Positions 45,336-54,632 of a DNA stretch of 64,000 nucleotides are shown here, piece by piece. Where the stretch lies: the NCBI RefSeq assembly GCF_019649055.1, contig NW_026570451.1, positions 53,166-117,165 of the forward strand. Reading direction: 5' to 3'. The DNA is from Paramacrobiotus metropolitanus (lineage: Eukaryota > Tardigrada > Eutardigrada > Parachela > Macrobiotidae). Position 1 is the stretch's first letter, and every line of letters starts with the position of its first letter. The translations under genes and the position numbers were made by a program. The notes below the pieces were generated by a model. It saw nothing but the letters and a program-made list of their open reading frames with translations, was not told the DNA's origin and did not search any database.

Positions 45336-47833
45336 TGTTTCTTCCGAAGGCGGTTCACCTTCGGGAACTGGCTCGAATTCCTCTTCCTGCCATGGACGAT
45401 ATTGTGCTGTGACTTGTCCATACTGTCCGATAGGACTTGGACATCTTCGTCGCCTGACAGCCGTTTTTCGAGCTGGGCGATCTTGGCCTCATGACTTTTC
45501 TTGTCTTTGGCCGCTTGTTTCTTCTGGCGGTTCCGTTCGGCCTCTGGGTTAGATGTTGGCCGTGATGCGGTCGCCTGACTTCCACTCGGTTGAGGGGAGT
45601 TTGGACGAGTGGCCGGTTTGGCCCTCGATTGTGGAGAAGTTGGACGAGAGGCCGGTTTGGCCCTCTCTGGGTTTTTGGCTTTTCTCGGCTGCTTACTCCG
45701 TTGGGAGTTAGCTGAGTGAATCACACCCAGGCCGAGTGCAAAATTCTCCATTGTCCCTGTTGCAGGGAAGGTAACTGGGCGGCCAAAAGGTATATCGTCG
45801 ATGCTGGCGGGCATGTTCGTCAAGTTTATCGGAGCAGCGGCCGTTGGCCCTGTTCCGGACTGACTTTGGCCTGCCGATTCTTGTGCCGACGAAATGGCCT
45901 TTGGTGACTCCTCCGGTTGGACAGCCGGAGTTATCCGCACAGTCATTCTGGCCGATTTTGCTGCTACTGGTGCAGAGTCACTTACCGTGACCGTTACTGG
46001 TTCAGTGTTGAATCTGCGAACACCGTGGTGCTGCGATTCGTTCCACAATGGTCGCGTTGGCTCTGGAGGAGGTGTTGTATCCATCCTCTCTTTGGTTGGG
46101 GACTTGCCTGGCCGGCTCGGTGTGAACCTGGCGGGCGCCGGTTCGATGGCCGGCATACTGGGCATTCGCGCCGGAGTTGATGTGGCGCGTCCAGGAGAAG
46201 TCCTCTTTGATGGAGATCGACGTCGGCGTGGCGATTCCTTCGTTGAAGGTAGCCGGACCTGACTGGTCTCATATAACGCCCTTTGGACATTTTCGTCCAA
46301 GTCTTCCTCAATCTCCGACTCCTCGCTGGAGGAGACGCCCCAGAAGGCCGCTGGCAGTTGAGGACGTTCGTCCTCACTTTCTGCTTCTTCCGGTGGAAGT
46401 TCGTCTTCCACTGGCTGGCCTGGTCGTGGGCGGGGTTCAACTGTCAATGCCCTTGGGTTAATGTGAGGGCCACGGATGTAGATGGCATGTTCGATGATTT
46501 CGCTAGGCAGCTTGCGTTGGCGAAGGGCCTGGCTTTTGCTCCGCGTGGCCATCAGCTTTCTGATGAGGATTGTGCGTTCTTGGACCATCAGCTGACAGCC
46601 TCGGTTGATGCGGTCAATCTCTCGGTCCGTTAGCGTTGGATCGCCGGCGCGTAGTCGCTGGCGCATATCCTCCTCAGTCAGGTTTAAGCGCAGATCAACT
46701 TCTATGATCTCGCTTACAGCCCGGTTGTGCGGGTCGTCCCATGACTCTGTCTGAGTCAATCGGATACGATGCCTCGTTGGAGGTTCGTCCCGCAATGGCT
46801 GAGTTGTTCCTGACGGGATCTTTGGTGCTTCCGGCGGTGAAAGCACATGTCCTTTACCAGGAAAGTTCTTCGGCGGCGACTTCCTCTTCTTGGTTGGTAG
46901 GCCACGAAGTACCAAAGTCGGTGGTTCCGCCTTCTTTGGCTTGAGTATGGACCGACCTGGCCTGGTAGGGCCAGAAGTGTCTGAGTCCCTTACTGGGTCA
47001 CTCAACGCTGGTGGAGTGGACCTGGGTGGTCGGTTCAACTCCAAGTTCTCCCTTGGTCCCCGCCAAGGTGGGAGTGACCGCTGTGAAGGAGGCTCTTCCG
47101 CTTCCGGAGGAGTCCTCTTCTTGTTCTCGAATCTAGGCGACCGTGGGCCACTTGTTGTGGCAGGAGTGGCCGGTTCTGGCCGTCCTCCTGTCGATTTCCT
47201 AGGCGTTGGCCGGACAACGAGGGTGCCACTTGATGTGTCGCCTTCAATTGGCTTCGGTGTAGGCTGTGATGACGCCGTTGGCGCATCAACAGCCATTGGA
47301 CTTGTAGGTTCACCAGCCGGTTGGACTGGTGTTGGCTCCGTTTCAGCCGACTTCTCTGGCGAGAGTTCCAGAGTTTTATCTTGCAGGGCTACGTCCATTT
47401 CGACGTCCTGCTGTTGGACTTCCGTGCCGCTGCCCGCTATAGCGGTTCCAGCGGTGTCCATAGGTTGGTCAGATGTTGGGCCAGGCACCGTTAGGGCCTG
47501 GGCCAATTCAGCTGGAGTTGGTTGTCCAATTGATGTTGAGGCGGCCGGTTCATATGTCAGGGCCAAAAGTGCTGGCTCGGACACTGGTGATGGTCGCCAT
47601 TCGTTCACCGGATCGAAGTCACAGGAGCACGCCGTCGTTGACGAGCCAGGTGGATGGACCTGCCAGTATTCTTCGATGCGGTCTCTGATCCATGTTGTTA
47701 AGATGTCAAAGACTCTTAGTGCGATACCGGTGGGTATCGTACTGTTCGGAGTGATTTCCCTTAACAAAGTATCCGGTAGGACAACGTTTGTTGTTGATCC
47801 GTAATCTGGCCGCTTCTGGGTCAGATGGTTCAA
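45305..47833 (-). CDS. Retroelement accessory ORF J, long disordered protein
   Basis: 842 codons open, without an ATG start, and its beginning overlaps ORF I in another frame, so it is best read as the continuation of that frame. A short ordered N-terminal part (LRVFDILTTWIRDRIEEYWQ) is followed by long Pro/Ser/Thr-rich sequence, basic patches (TKKRKSPPK, SPRRRRSPSKRTSPGR), an ordered block with LNLTEEDMRQRLRAGDP, an acidic block (SSEESEIEEDLDE), repeated PASRPTSPQ / PATRPNSPQ units and a C-terminal charged helix (KDKKSHEAKIAQLEKRL). It has no membrane segment. Function unknown. Confidence 0.5.
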   Translation of the reverse strand: MNHLTQKRPDYGSTTNVVLPDTLLREITPNSTIPTGIALRVFDILTTWIRDRIEEYWQVHPPGSSTTACSCDFDPVNEWRPSPVSEPALLALTYEPAASTSIGQPTPAELAQALTVPGPTSDQPMDTAGTAIAGSGTEVQQQDVEMDVALQDKTLELSPEKSAETEPTPVQPAGEPTSPMAVDAPTASSQPTPKPIEGDTSSGTLVVRPTPRKSTGGRPEPATPATTSGPRSPRFENKKRTPPEAEEPPSQRSLPPWRGPRENLELNRPPRSTPPALSDPVRDSDTSGPTRPGRSILKPKKAEPPTLVLRGLPTKKRKSPPKNFPGKGHVLSPPEAPKIPSGTTQPLRDEPPTRHRIRLTQTESWDDPHNRAVSEIIEVDLRLNLTEEDMRQRLRAGDPTLTDREIDRINRGCQLMVQERTILIRKLMATRSKSQALRQRKLPSEIIEHAIYIRGPHINPRALTVEPRPRPGQPVEDELPPEEAESEDERPQLPAAFWGVSSSEESEIEEDLDENVQRALYETSQVRLPSTKESPRRRRSPSKRTSPGRATSTPARMPSMPAIEPAPARFTPSRPGKSPTKERMDTTPPPEPTRPLWNESQHHGVRRFNTEPVTVTVSDSAPVAAKSARMTVRITPAVQPEESPKAISSAQESAGQSQSGTGPTAAAPINLTNMPASIDDIPFGRPVTFPATGTMENFALGLGVIHSANSQRSKQPRKAKNPERAKPASRPTSPQSRAKPATRPNSPQPSGSQATASRPTSNPEAERNRQKKQAAKDKKSHEAKIAQLEKRLSGDEDVQVLSDSMDKSQHNIVHGRKRNSSQFPKVNRLRKKQCPRRRTSSG

Positions 47834-48416
47834 GGTTTTGGATTTGATTAGTTATGCGACGTTCGACGTCCTCGTCGTCTCTAATGAGGTCTCTATGCCT
47901 CAATGCCTGAGGAACCGTCATCGGTGTTGGCCTAGAGCCAATCTCGCGGGACTGGTCCTCCTGCCAATTTGGACGTAAGATTCGAGGGGCCGGTTGGTTG
48001 ACATTATCCGGTTGATTCAATACCGGAAAGTCGTCCGTATAGGCCGGTCTGGCTAATGTGGCGCCGCCCCTCATGATCTGTCCCAGGCGTTCCGCTATGT
48101 CTGGTGGCTGTGCCAGTGACGTTGGCCTCGGGTGGACCTGCCGTTCTGGCGCGACCAGATGATCGGGCGGGGCTGTTAGACCTGGTACAGGAATTGGGTC
48201 TGGCATGTCGAACCATTCAATATCGCTGTCGGTTTCTGTGTCCGACGCGCTGGCTGGTCGACTAAGTGCTGGTCCGGCTGCAAATCGTTCAGCCGAGATC
48301 CGCATAATTCGAGAAACGCATCTCAACTCTTGCGCCGGTTGGCGTGTTGAGTCATGTCGGCGTAAGTCCGGTTTGTCCGACGCGTGTTGGCTGCCCCGGT
48401 CGAGTTTGGGCAACAC
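47706..48416 (-). CDS. Retroelement accessory ORF I
   Basis: 236 codons open, with no ATG start; a frame change near 48436 connects it to the continuation of ORF H, and another near 47790 connects it to ORF J. It includes an acidic tract (SDTETDSDIEWFDMPD) and an ordered charged segment (DLIRDDEDVERRITNQIQ). No family recognised. Confidence 0.4.
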   Translation of the reverse strand: MLPKLDRGSQHASDKPDLRRHDSTRQPAQELRCVSRIMRISAERFAAGPALSRPASASDTETDSDIEWFDMPDPIPVPGLTAPPDHLVAPERQVHPRPTSLAQPPDIAERLGQIMRGGATLARPAYTDDFPVLNQPDNVNQPAPRILRPNWQEDQSREIGSRPTPMTVPQALRHRDLIRDDEDVERRITNQIQNLEPSDPEAARLRINNKRCPTGYFVKGNHSEQYDTHRYRTKSL

Positions 48417-48435
48417 GCGCCTAAATGCTTCTCTA

Positions 48436-50331
48436 TCAGGCCAGCTGATACTGCCGGTTACGGAAATCGCGCAATGCTGGTGCGTCGTTAGCCGTGTTTA
48501 GTGGCTTGTCCATGAACCGCAGCATGGCCCGTCGAATCCTGGTTATGTATTCAGGACGCGCTGGAATTCAAGTCAACGCGACTTTTCTCCGTAGAGTGGC
48601 AATATCCACGCCTCTTAGGTTACTGATAGCCTTGCGGATTTGCTCTTCTAGGAGTTCCGCTGCGTGGAGTTCACGTTCCAAGGGCGGTATATCTGGGTGA
48701 GCCCTTAGGTCGCACGGGGAAGAAGCCGGTTCTCGCATTTCCAAGCCAATGGCCCTCAGTATTGCCACGTCGGTAGACGTAGGCTGAGCCGCTGGTGGCG
48801 CGGAAGATTCCCCTGTCGTAGTGGTAACTACGACTGTTGGGTTTAATGGGGGAGGCGGTGCTGATGGTGCTGGCGCCGGACGTGTTGGTGCTGCGGATCC
48901 TTCGGTCCTCAGCTGTCTTTCCGTCCGATATTGTTCCAGCTGGTCCCTCAGCCTGCGAGATGCCGCCAGCAATGCCTGACCGGTTTGGTCGTGCAAAGGG
49001 AATATCTCGTTTTGAGCTTGGCGGGTCGCGATTTCCTCACTAAGTTCATGAGCGAGGCGCCGGAATTCGTCTTGATCGAGAATGATGCGCTGAGCCATCT
49101 CACGATAGTGAGGGCTGTGCCTGTCCATTTCTCGGATCATGGCCTCCAATTCTTGGATGGCATTCTCTACTTCCTTCAGATTGTCCTGAAGTTGGTAGAG
49201 TGGAGTCCGGCCGTCGGCCAGAGGTTCGGTGGGGGATTCAATCCGCAGTGGTGGGGTAGTTGGATCCCATTGGACGTCCCCTTCATTTTCATCGTCATCC
49301 GGCTCTGGCGATGACACAGGCTCTGTCGGTGGGACACTCTGGAAACGCCTAACTACACACACTGGATTCAGTGGTGGTTGTGCTGCCGGTACCGGTTCAG
49401 TTAGGCCAAGTTGGGCCGCCAATTCCGGTGGAACCTCTTCTGGCCGGTTATAAACAGTGAGCCGTCCATCCACGAATACCCGTAATGGGTAATCACCAGG
49501 CTGGTCAAGCCGTGATGTGCTTGACTGGGTTTCCGGCGGCGCTGGAGTTTGGTAGGCTTCCGGTCCCGCTCGTGGAGGCTCAATGGATGAATCAGACGGC
49601 GCCTGGCCCGTAGGGTCAGGTTGTGCCGCTGAAGGTGGGCTATACGGCGGTTGGCCGTATGCTCCATATCCGCCGTAAGGCGGTGGATATCCATAGGGTG
49701 CAGGCGGATACATCCACGGTGGTGGGTATCGCCATGGGTTTATGTCCGGCTGCGGCTGGTTTGAAGGTCCAGGCGCAGGGTACGGTGGATATCCATAGTG
49801 TGGGTTGTAGTATGGCGGCGGGGTAAACTGTGGCCGCGGTCCAGTATGGACCGGTGTAGTCGTGACCGTTGGCCCGACTGCCGCAGTTGTGAAGACTGGC
49901 TGGTTTGCCGTTGTGGTCGGTAGACCGCCATACCGCACTGGTTGGGGTGGGCCAGTACGGCCTTGAAGATAACGTCGGACCGTTTGATCCGATGTAGAGC
50001 TTGGCTGGCTGCCAGTTACTGCTGCATTCACCAAGAGTCCAGTGTGGTCAGAGAATGTCCCTGGTGGCCAAAGTTGTGGCGGAATGGCTCGAGGTGGCAG
50101 AGGCTGGGACCGCGGTAGCGGTGTGTCGGCCCGTGAACTGGGGCCGACTGACATAGTTGCCAGCTGCTCAGCAGTTAGGTTAGCTCTGATGTTCGGTACC
50201 TGTACACTCGGAGGCCGGTTAGACGACCGAGTGGAAGATCCGCCCGACCGGGATTCCGGTCGTGAATATGGATGTGTGCGGTTACTGCGGTCGGAGTCGT
50301 CAGAGCGATCAGTACGTCGGCGTCCTTCCAT
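48436..50331 (-). CDS. Retroelement accessory ORF H (Pro/Tyr-rich plus coiled coil)
   Basis: The first ATG is at 50329-50331, giving 587 codons to a TGA at 48568-48570. The same frame stays open past that TGA to 48436 with protein-like sequence (LRFMDKPLNTANDAPALRDF). The N terminus is Ser/Arg-rich. The middle is a Pro/Tyr/Gly low-complexity region with PPPY motifs (TPPPYYNP, GYPPPYGG) and later a PSAP. A predicted coiled coil follows (LKEVENAIQELEAMIREM). PPxY and PSAP are late-domain motifs in retroviral Gag, but here they may just reflect composition. A TATA box lies about 85 bases upstream. Confidence 0.5.
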
Positions 50332-50411
50332 CGTTGAATGGGGCGCTGTCACGAGACGAATCACGCGGTGTTAGACTCCTACCTACTATGTTAGTTCGAA
50401 GTACGGCTAGC

Positions 50412-50419
50412 TATTTATA
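50412..50419 (-). promoter_or_regulatory. Internal TATA box upstream of the accessory region
   Basis: The minus strand reads TATAAATA in a 200-bp AT-rich spacer (50365-50570) between the end of pol and ORF H. It is about 85 bases before the first ATG of ORF H. The spacer also has GGTTAGTTA-type repeats on the plus strand. It may drive a separate accessory transcript. Confidence 0.4.
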
Positions 50420-50570
50420 AGCTACCTTGTCAGATAAGGTTACAGATATTGGACCAAGTTTAGCTACTTCTAAGCTACTGGTCGTTAAGGTTTAGGTTAG
50501 TTAAGTTTAGGTTAGTTAGTTTCGGTAGCAGCTCACGGATATTCTAATTCTAAGTCTGTCATGTCAGATA

Positions 50571-51222
50571 TTATTTTAAAACGTCATTCTGTCCAGCCTT
50601 ATCAACCGCCTTGTCCAGTACATCCGGTGGGACTGTACTGGACTTGTCCGATACGTCCGGTAGGACCGTATTGGACTTCTGCTTTTTGCCCTTTGAGACT
50701 TTCTCTGATTTTTCCCGTCCTGTAGCTATGCGGGTGAGTAAGTCTTTATCCGCCTCATCTTCAGCAACTACGTCCTCTTCCAGGACTTGCTGGGCCGTAA
50801 GGGTTGCCTTAGGCTTCTTGGGCGTCTTTGGTTTCTTGGGCTTTTCCTTGGGCGCCAGGGCCACTTTTGGCCCTTCAGTCGCCACCGGCTTGTCCGTAGC
50901 GGATGTCCCTTTTTTCTGGTTCCGCCGTGGCCAAAGTCGGGTCAATAGCGGTTAATGGCTGGTTTTGAAGTTTTTGAAGCGCCGGTGTCTCGAAGTCCGG
51001 TTTGGCCTTTCGAGGTCGGCCTGGGCCACGCCTTACTGGTGGCTCTAGGTCTGATGTCTTTGAGTCGGGTGGGCCATAGCCTGGGATTCGCAAAGTCTTT
51101 TGCTGCTCCGCCACAAGTTTCTTGGACGGGCCCTTTCCGGGCTTCTGCTTCTTCAGCAACGTCTCAAGTTTGCTCTGGGCGTGTGGAAGCTCTGCCTCTT
51201 GTCCGGCTCTGTCTTGGCACAC
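50571..51222 (-). CDS. Pol C-terminal basic tail with AT-hook-like motif
   Basis: Two overlapping frames (50875-51222 and 50571-50945) carry a lysine/proline-rich tail. The first contains RRGPGRPRKAKP, an AT-hook core (GRP flanked by basic residues). The second has KEKPKKPKTPKKPKATL and ends with repeated DVSDKSSTVPPDVLDK units. The frame change falls at a run of A (near 50915). DNA-binding tails after integrase are common in Gypsy elements and can steer integration. Confidence 0.5.
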
Positions 51223-51743
51223 CTTCTTGGCTCTGTACCTTCCGGTTCGGCGTCGCCGCCCTTCTTCTTAGTCGAGCGAGTTATTCTGCGAGTTGGGCCG
51301 TCCGGATTAAGGTAAGGCTTTAGGCGATCGACACATACAGTGTTTTCTACACCAGTGTCCCGCTCTCGGATCCAGTAAGTGTTCGGCTTAGGTATACCGA
51401 TAACAATGTAGACGCCTTCGAACTTGTTTGGATTAGTCGGGTCGTCTACCATATTCTTCAGGGTGACCAAGTCCCGCTTCTTGAACTCGGCCTGCGACTT
51501 CTTCTTGTTGTAGATGGCCGCATCCCGTAGGAACCCTTCTTCGATCCGCGTTTTTGCGATTTCATGCGCCCGGTTCAGGCGCTGCTGCATCCTCTTGACA
51601 TAACGTTCGTTAGTCGTAAAAGTTTCTGGGACGTTGATCCCAGCGAGGACGTCTTGCGGTACCGTCATTTCTCGTCCAAACAACATGTGGTATGGCGAGA
51701 ATCCAGTGGTTGCGTGAACGGCACGGTTCATGCCAGAGATCAC
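51153..51743 (-). CDS. Integrase C-terminal part
   Basis: 196 codons. The N-terminal part, HATTGFSPYHMLFGREMTVP, is the standard Gypsy integrase segment after the catalytic Glu; VTLKNMVDDPTNPNKFEG and YWIRERDTGVENTVCVDRLK are the family's SH3-like C-terminal region. It is separated from the catalytic core by an in-frame TAG at 51807-51809: the sequence between reads on as integrase (WHRALPYVISGMN). Confidence 0.75.
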   Translation of the reverse strand: MISGMNRAVHATTGFSPYHMLFGREMTVPQDVLAGINVPETFTTNERYVKRMQQRLNRAHEIAKTRIEEGFLRDAAIYNKKKSQAEFKKRDLVTLKNMVDDPTNPNKFEGVYIVIGIPKPNTYWIRERDTGVENTVCVDRLKPYLNPDGPTRRITRSTKKKGGDAEPEGTEPRRCAKTEPDKRQSFHTPRANLRRC

Positions 51744-51806
51744 GTAAGGTAGGGCCCTGTGCCAACGATGTTCGTCGCCGGCGCCGCCAAAGTTTCGAAT
51801 TCCGTC

Positions 51807-52100
51807 CTAGATGGTCTGCATCTGGCGTTCGACTTGGCCTTGGCCCTCTGGATGATAAGCGGATCCGAAGGTCTGCTCGATGCCGAAGATTTTCGCCACT
51901 TTGGCGAAGGATTTTGCCGTAAAGTGCGTGCCCCGGTCGGAGTGCATTGTATGTGGCATGCCGTACTTTAGTACGACTTCTTCGACAAAGAACTTCTCAA
52001 ATTCCTTGGCCGAGTTTGTTTTGGTCGGCCGGGCTATGGTGAACTTCGTCATTTGATCGACCACCACAGCGATGTACCGGTATTTCTTTGTTTGGGTCAC
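51807..52100 (-). CDS. Integrase catalytic core
   Basis: 97 codons with the DDE triad: VVVDQMTKF, HSDRGTHF and HPEGQGQVER, the last two acidic residues being 35 apart. It should cut and join DNA during integration. It is bounded by in-frame TAG codons on both sides (52167-52169 upstream, 51807-51809 downstream), with integrase-like sequence continuing in the same frame through both. Confidence 0.8.
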   Translation of the reverse strand: MTQTKKYRYIAVVVDQMTKFTIARPTKTNSAKEFEKFFVEEVVLKYGMPHTMHSDRGTHFTAKSFAKVAKIFGIEQTFGSAYHPEGQGQVERQMQTI

Positions 52101-52166
52101 CGGTAGAGGTCCTTTGAAGTCAGCAAAGATGCGGTACCAAGGCGCAACAGCTTCGGTCGGCTGCAG

Positions 52167-53381
52167 CTAACCGTAGGTAGCTCGCCGCGGTACTTTGCCG
52201 AAAATACACGTCTGACATCGATCGATGTAGTCGTGAATATCGCAGCTCATGCGGTCCCAGTAGTACCTGAGCTTGGCTGCTTCGATGGTCTTGCGGTATC
52301 CAAAGTGGTTCCCTGTTTTTCCATCGTGGAGGGACTGGATAATGTTCTTCCGCATGAACAGAGGGACAACGAATCTCCTTTCGAGTTTCGCATTGATGTC
52401 GGTGAGTCGGTAGAGCACACCTTTGTCCATCTGATAATGTTCAGGTAGTTTGGACCTCTTATCCATTTCACTTTGGTGTTCCAACTCATGGATTTTCTTG
52501 GCCAGAGTTGGGTCGCGGTGTTGCATCCGTCGCAGTTCTTGCGCGGTGCGGTCCGTGACTTTTTCTGGACACGGTGGGACTTCGGGCTCTGGCTCTCCCG
52601 GTGTGGGCGCCGGTACATTAACCACCCTTATGTCCGCCGTGCTGAACTGGTCCCAATCTGTGATCGCGTTGCAATCGGGCAGGAGAGGCTTGTCCCATTC
52701 ATTTGCGGGGTCCTCGTCCGTAACTTGCAGCCTGTGCACCTTTATGATGCGTGCTGGAATCTCGTCTTTGTAATCCTCGAAGTTAGGGACTTGGTCCAAC
52801 TCTTCATGTGGGCCTTTGTCATCGTCCCGTTCGAGTGGCCATCTGGACAATGCGTCAGCATTGTCACAGAATGTGCCTGGCTTGTACTCAATGGTAATGT
52901 CCCGTCCCTGTAAGGCGAGGGCCCATCGAGTAAGACGAGGATTGATGCCGGGCCGGTTAGACTCGCATCTGAGCAGATTGGTTAAGGCTCTGTGGTCCGT
53001 CCTTACTGTGAAAGGTCCGTGGTCAATGTAGTGCTTGAACTTTTGGACGGCCCACACTACGGCTAAGCATTCCCATTCGGTCACGCCGTAGTTCTTCTCA
53101 GCTCCATGTAGGACACGGCTTGCGTAGGCAATTGGCCTCGAGTCCTGGCTGAGTATGGCTCCGATGCCAGCGCCACTTGCATCACATTCGATGGTGGTCT
53201 GCTTGGTCGCATCGAATTTGGCCAATATTGGGGCTTCCGTTAGGGCCTTTTTGATTTCGTTGAACTCAGCGGTGTGGGCGTCGGTCCAGTCGTTCTTCAC
53301 TGAACTTTCCTTCCGCAGGAGTTCATACATCTTGGAAGTCTTCTGGGCGTATGAACTTCCGGTAGTAGTTAGCGAGTCCAA
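52167..53381 (-). CDS. RNase H and integrase zinc-binding domain
   Basis: 404 codons, no ATG start. RNase H motifs occur in order: IECDASGAGIGAILSQ, EWECLAVVWAVQ, VRTDHRAL and DNADALSRW. About 180 residues of linker follow, then the HHCC-type domain (LHDGKTGNHFG ... RCQTCIFGK). It overlaps the reverse transcriptase frame; the change falls near 53350, at the usual junction after the conserved NYYRKFI. It ends at a TAG (52167-52169). Confidence 0.85.
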   Translation of the reverse strand: MDSLTTTGSSYAQKTSKMYELLRKESSVKNDWTDAHTAEFNEIKKALTEAPILAKFDATKQTTIECDASGAGIGAILSQDSRPIAYASRVLHGAEKNYGVTEWECLAVVWAVQKFKHYIDHGPFTVRTDHRALTNLLRCESNRPGINPRLTRWALALQGRDITIEYKPGTFCDNADALSRWPLERDDDKGPHEELDQVPNFEDYKDEIPARIIKVHRLQVTDEDPANEWDKPLLPDCNAITDWDQFSTADIRVVNVPAPTPGEPEPEVPPCPEKVTDRTAQELRRMQHRDPTLAKKIHELEHQSEMDKRSKLPEHYQMDKGVLYRLTDINAKLERRFVVPLFMRKNIIQSLHDGKTGNHFGYRKTIEAAKLRYYWDRMSCDIHDYIDRCQTCIFGKVPRRATYG

Positions 53382-54576
53382 GGAACGAGCGAAGTTGACG
53401 CTCGGTCTTGGGCGGTAGTTTCTCGGCGATGGCCGCTACCTTCTCGGGATCAGTATGGACGCCATCCTTGCTGAGGATGTGTCCAAGGAATTGGAGCTTT
53501 TCCATTCCAAATTCGCATTTCGACGGTTTTATCGTGAATCCGGCATCTCTGAGGCAGAGGAGCGTGTTTCTGAACGCCTTCCTGAATTCCTCAAATGTTT
53601 TGCCGAAGAATATCACGTCGTCGATGTATGCGAAGACGCCGCCTTGTTTGCGTGCTGGCGCCATAATCTTGTCCATTGTCATTTGGAATGTGGCTGGCCC
53701 GTTGCAGACGCCGAACGGCATTCGTTTGAACCGGAACATCCCTTCCGGAGTCACGAAGGTAGTGTAGTCCATCGACGCTGGATCCATGGGGATTTGCCAG
53801 AATCCGGACTGACAATCTACCTTGCCGTAATAGGCGTTGCCTGCACATTGATCCAGAAGTTCGTCTGGATTGGGCAATGGGTAGTTGTTCTTCTTGGTCA
53901 CCGAGTTCAGCTTTATGTAATTTATGCAGAACCGGGTGCCCATGGTCCCGTCGCCGTTTTTCTTCGAGGCGAGGACCACTGAGAAACTCCACGCTGCCAT
54001 GGACGGTTCAATTACGCCTTGGTCCAACATTTCTTGGACGTGCTTGTTTATGAACTCTCGTCCCTTCCAACTCGTTCGGGTTGGGTTCATTTTAATCGGT
54101 GCAGCGTCGCCAACTTCTATGACGTGGGTCACTCCTTTGACGTCGCCGTAAGGCTTTTTGGACGTCGGGAATATGGCCCGGAGTTCCCATAAGTCCTGAC
54201 GGAGTAGAGCGGTCTGCTCTTCGGTCAGGTGATCGCCGAAGTGTGCGTTAGCGATGTGAGCGCGGATTTCGCGCTCCACTTCAGGATCTTCCTCTCCGGT
54301 CTGGAGGGAATTGATCTTGGCGTAGTCTTCATCCGAGATTTCCTCGTATGGCTCCACTTGGCCCATGTTAACTCCTTTCCGGAGTATATGGGGCTCTTTG
54401 GAGTAGTTTGACACCAGTATGGTGAAACTGTTGCCATCATGCTGGACTGGTCCGTCGAGCATGGCCAGACTCCGTTTGGTGTCTTGGCTTCCGAGGTACA
54501 TGAGTTTCTGTCTCGGGTCAACAGGAAAGTCAATGGTGACTTGGACCGGGGTGATGGACTCCGGTGGGAGCTCCAC
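53323..54576 (-). CDS. Reverse transcriptase
   Basis: 417 codons, no ATG start, as expected inside a polyprotein. After about 150 residues of connection domain come the finger and palm motifs: FCINYIKLNSVTKKNNYPLP, CQSGFWQIPMD, KRMPFGVCNGPATFQ, the catalytic YIDDVIFFG, FLGHILSKDGV and FLGLANYYRKFI. YIDD and the surrounding blocks are typical of Ty3/Gypsy. It copies element RNA into DNA in the virus-like particle. Confidence 0.9.
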   Translation of the reverse strand: MELPPESITPVQVTIDFPVDPRQKLMYLGSQDTKRSLAMLDGPVQHDGNSFTILVSNYSKEPHILRKGVNMGQVEPYEEISDEDYAKINSLQTGEEDPEVEREIRAHIANAHFGDHLTEEQTALLRQDLWELRAIFPTSKKPYGDVKGVTHVIEVGDAAPIKMNPTRTSWKGREFINKHVQEMLDQGVIEPSMAAWSFSVVLASKKNGDGTMGTRFCINYIKLNSVTKKNNYPLPNPDELLDQCAGNAYYGKVDCQSGFWQIPMDPASMDYTTFVTPEGMFRFKRMPFGVCNGPATFQMTMDKIMAPARKQGGVFAYIDDVIFFGKTFEEFRKAFRNTLLCLRDAGFTIKPSKCEFGMEKLQFLGHILSKDGVHTDPEKVAAIAEKLPPKTERQLRSFLGLANYYRKFIRPEDFQDV

Positions 54577-54632
54577 TTTTTACAGTTGCCCGGACCATAG
54601 CATGGTCGTTAATAGTGCGGTACCGGTTTGGA

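Noticed and set aside
46890-47804. 304-codon plus-strand frame inside the retroelement
   Set aside because: It is opposite ORF J, has Gly/Val/Ser-biased shadow composition and no domain; all recognisable element proteins are on the minus strand.
41120-50331. Envelope gene in the accessory region
   Set aside because: No signal peptide, transmembrane helix or fusion-type hydrophobic segment is visible in any of the minus-strand frames.
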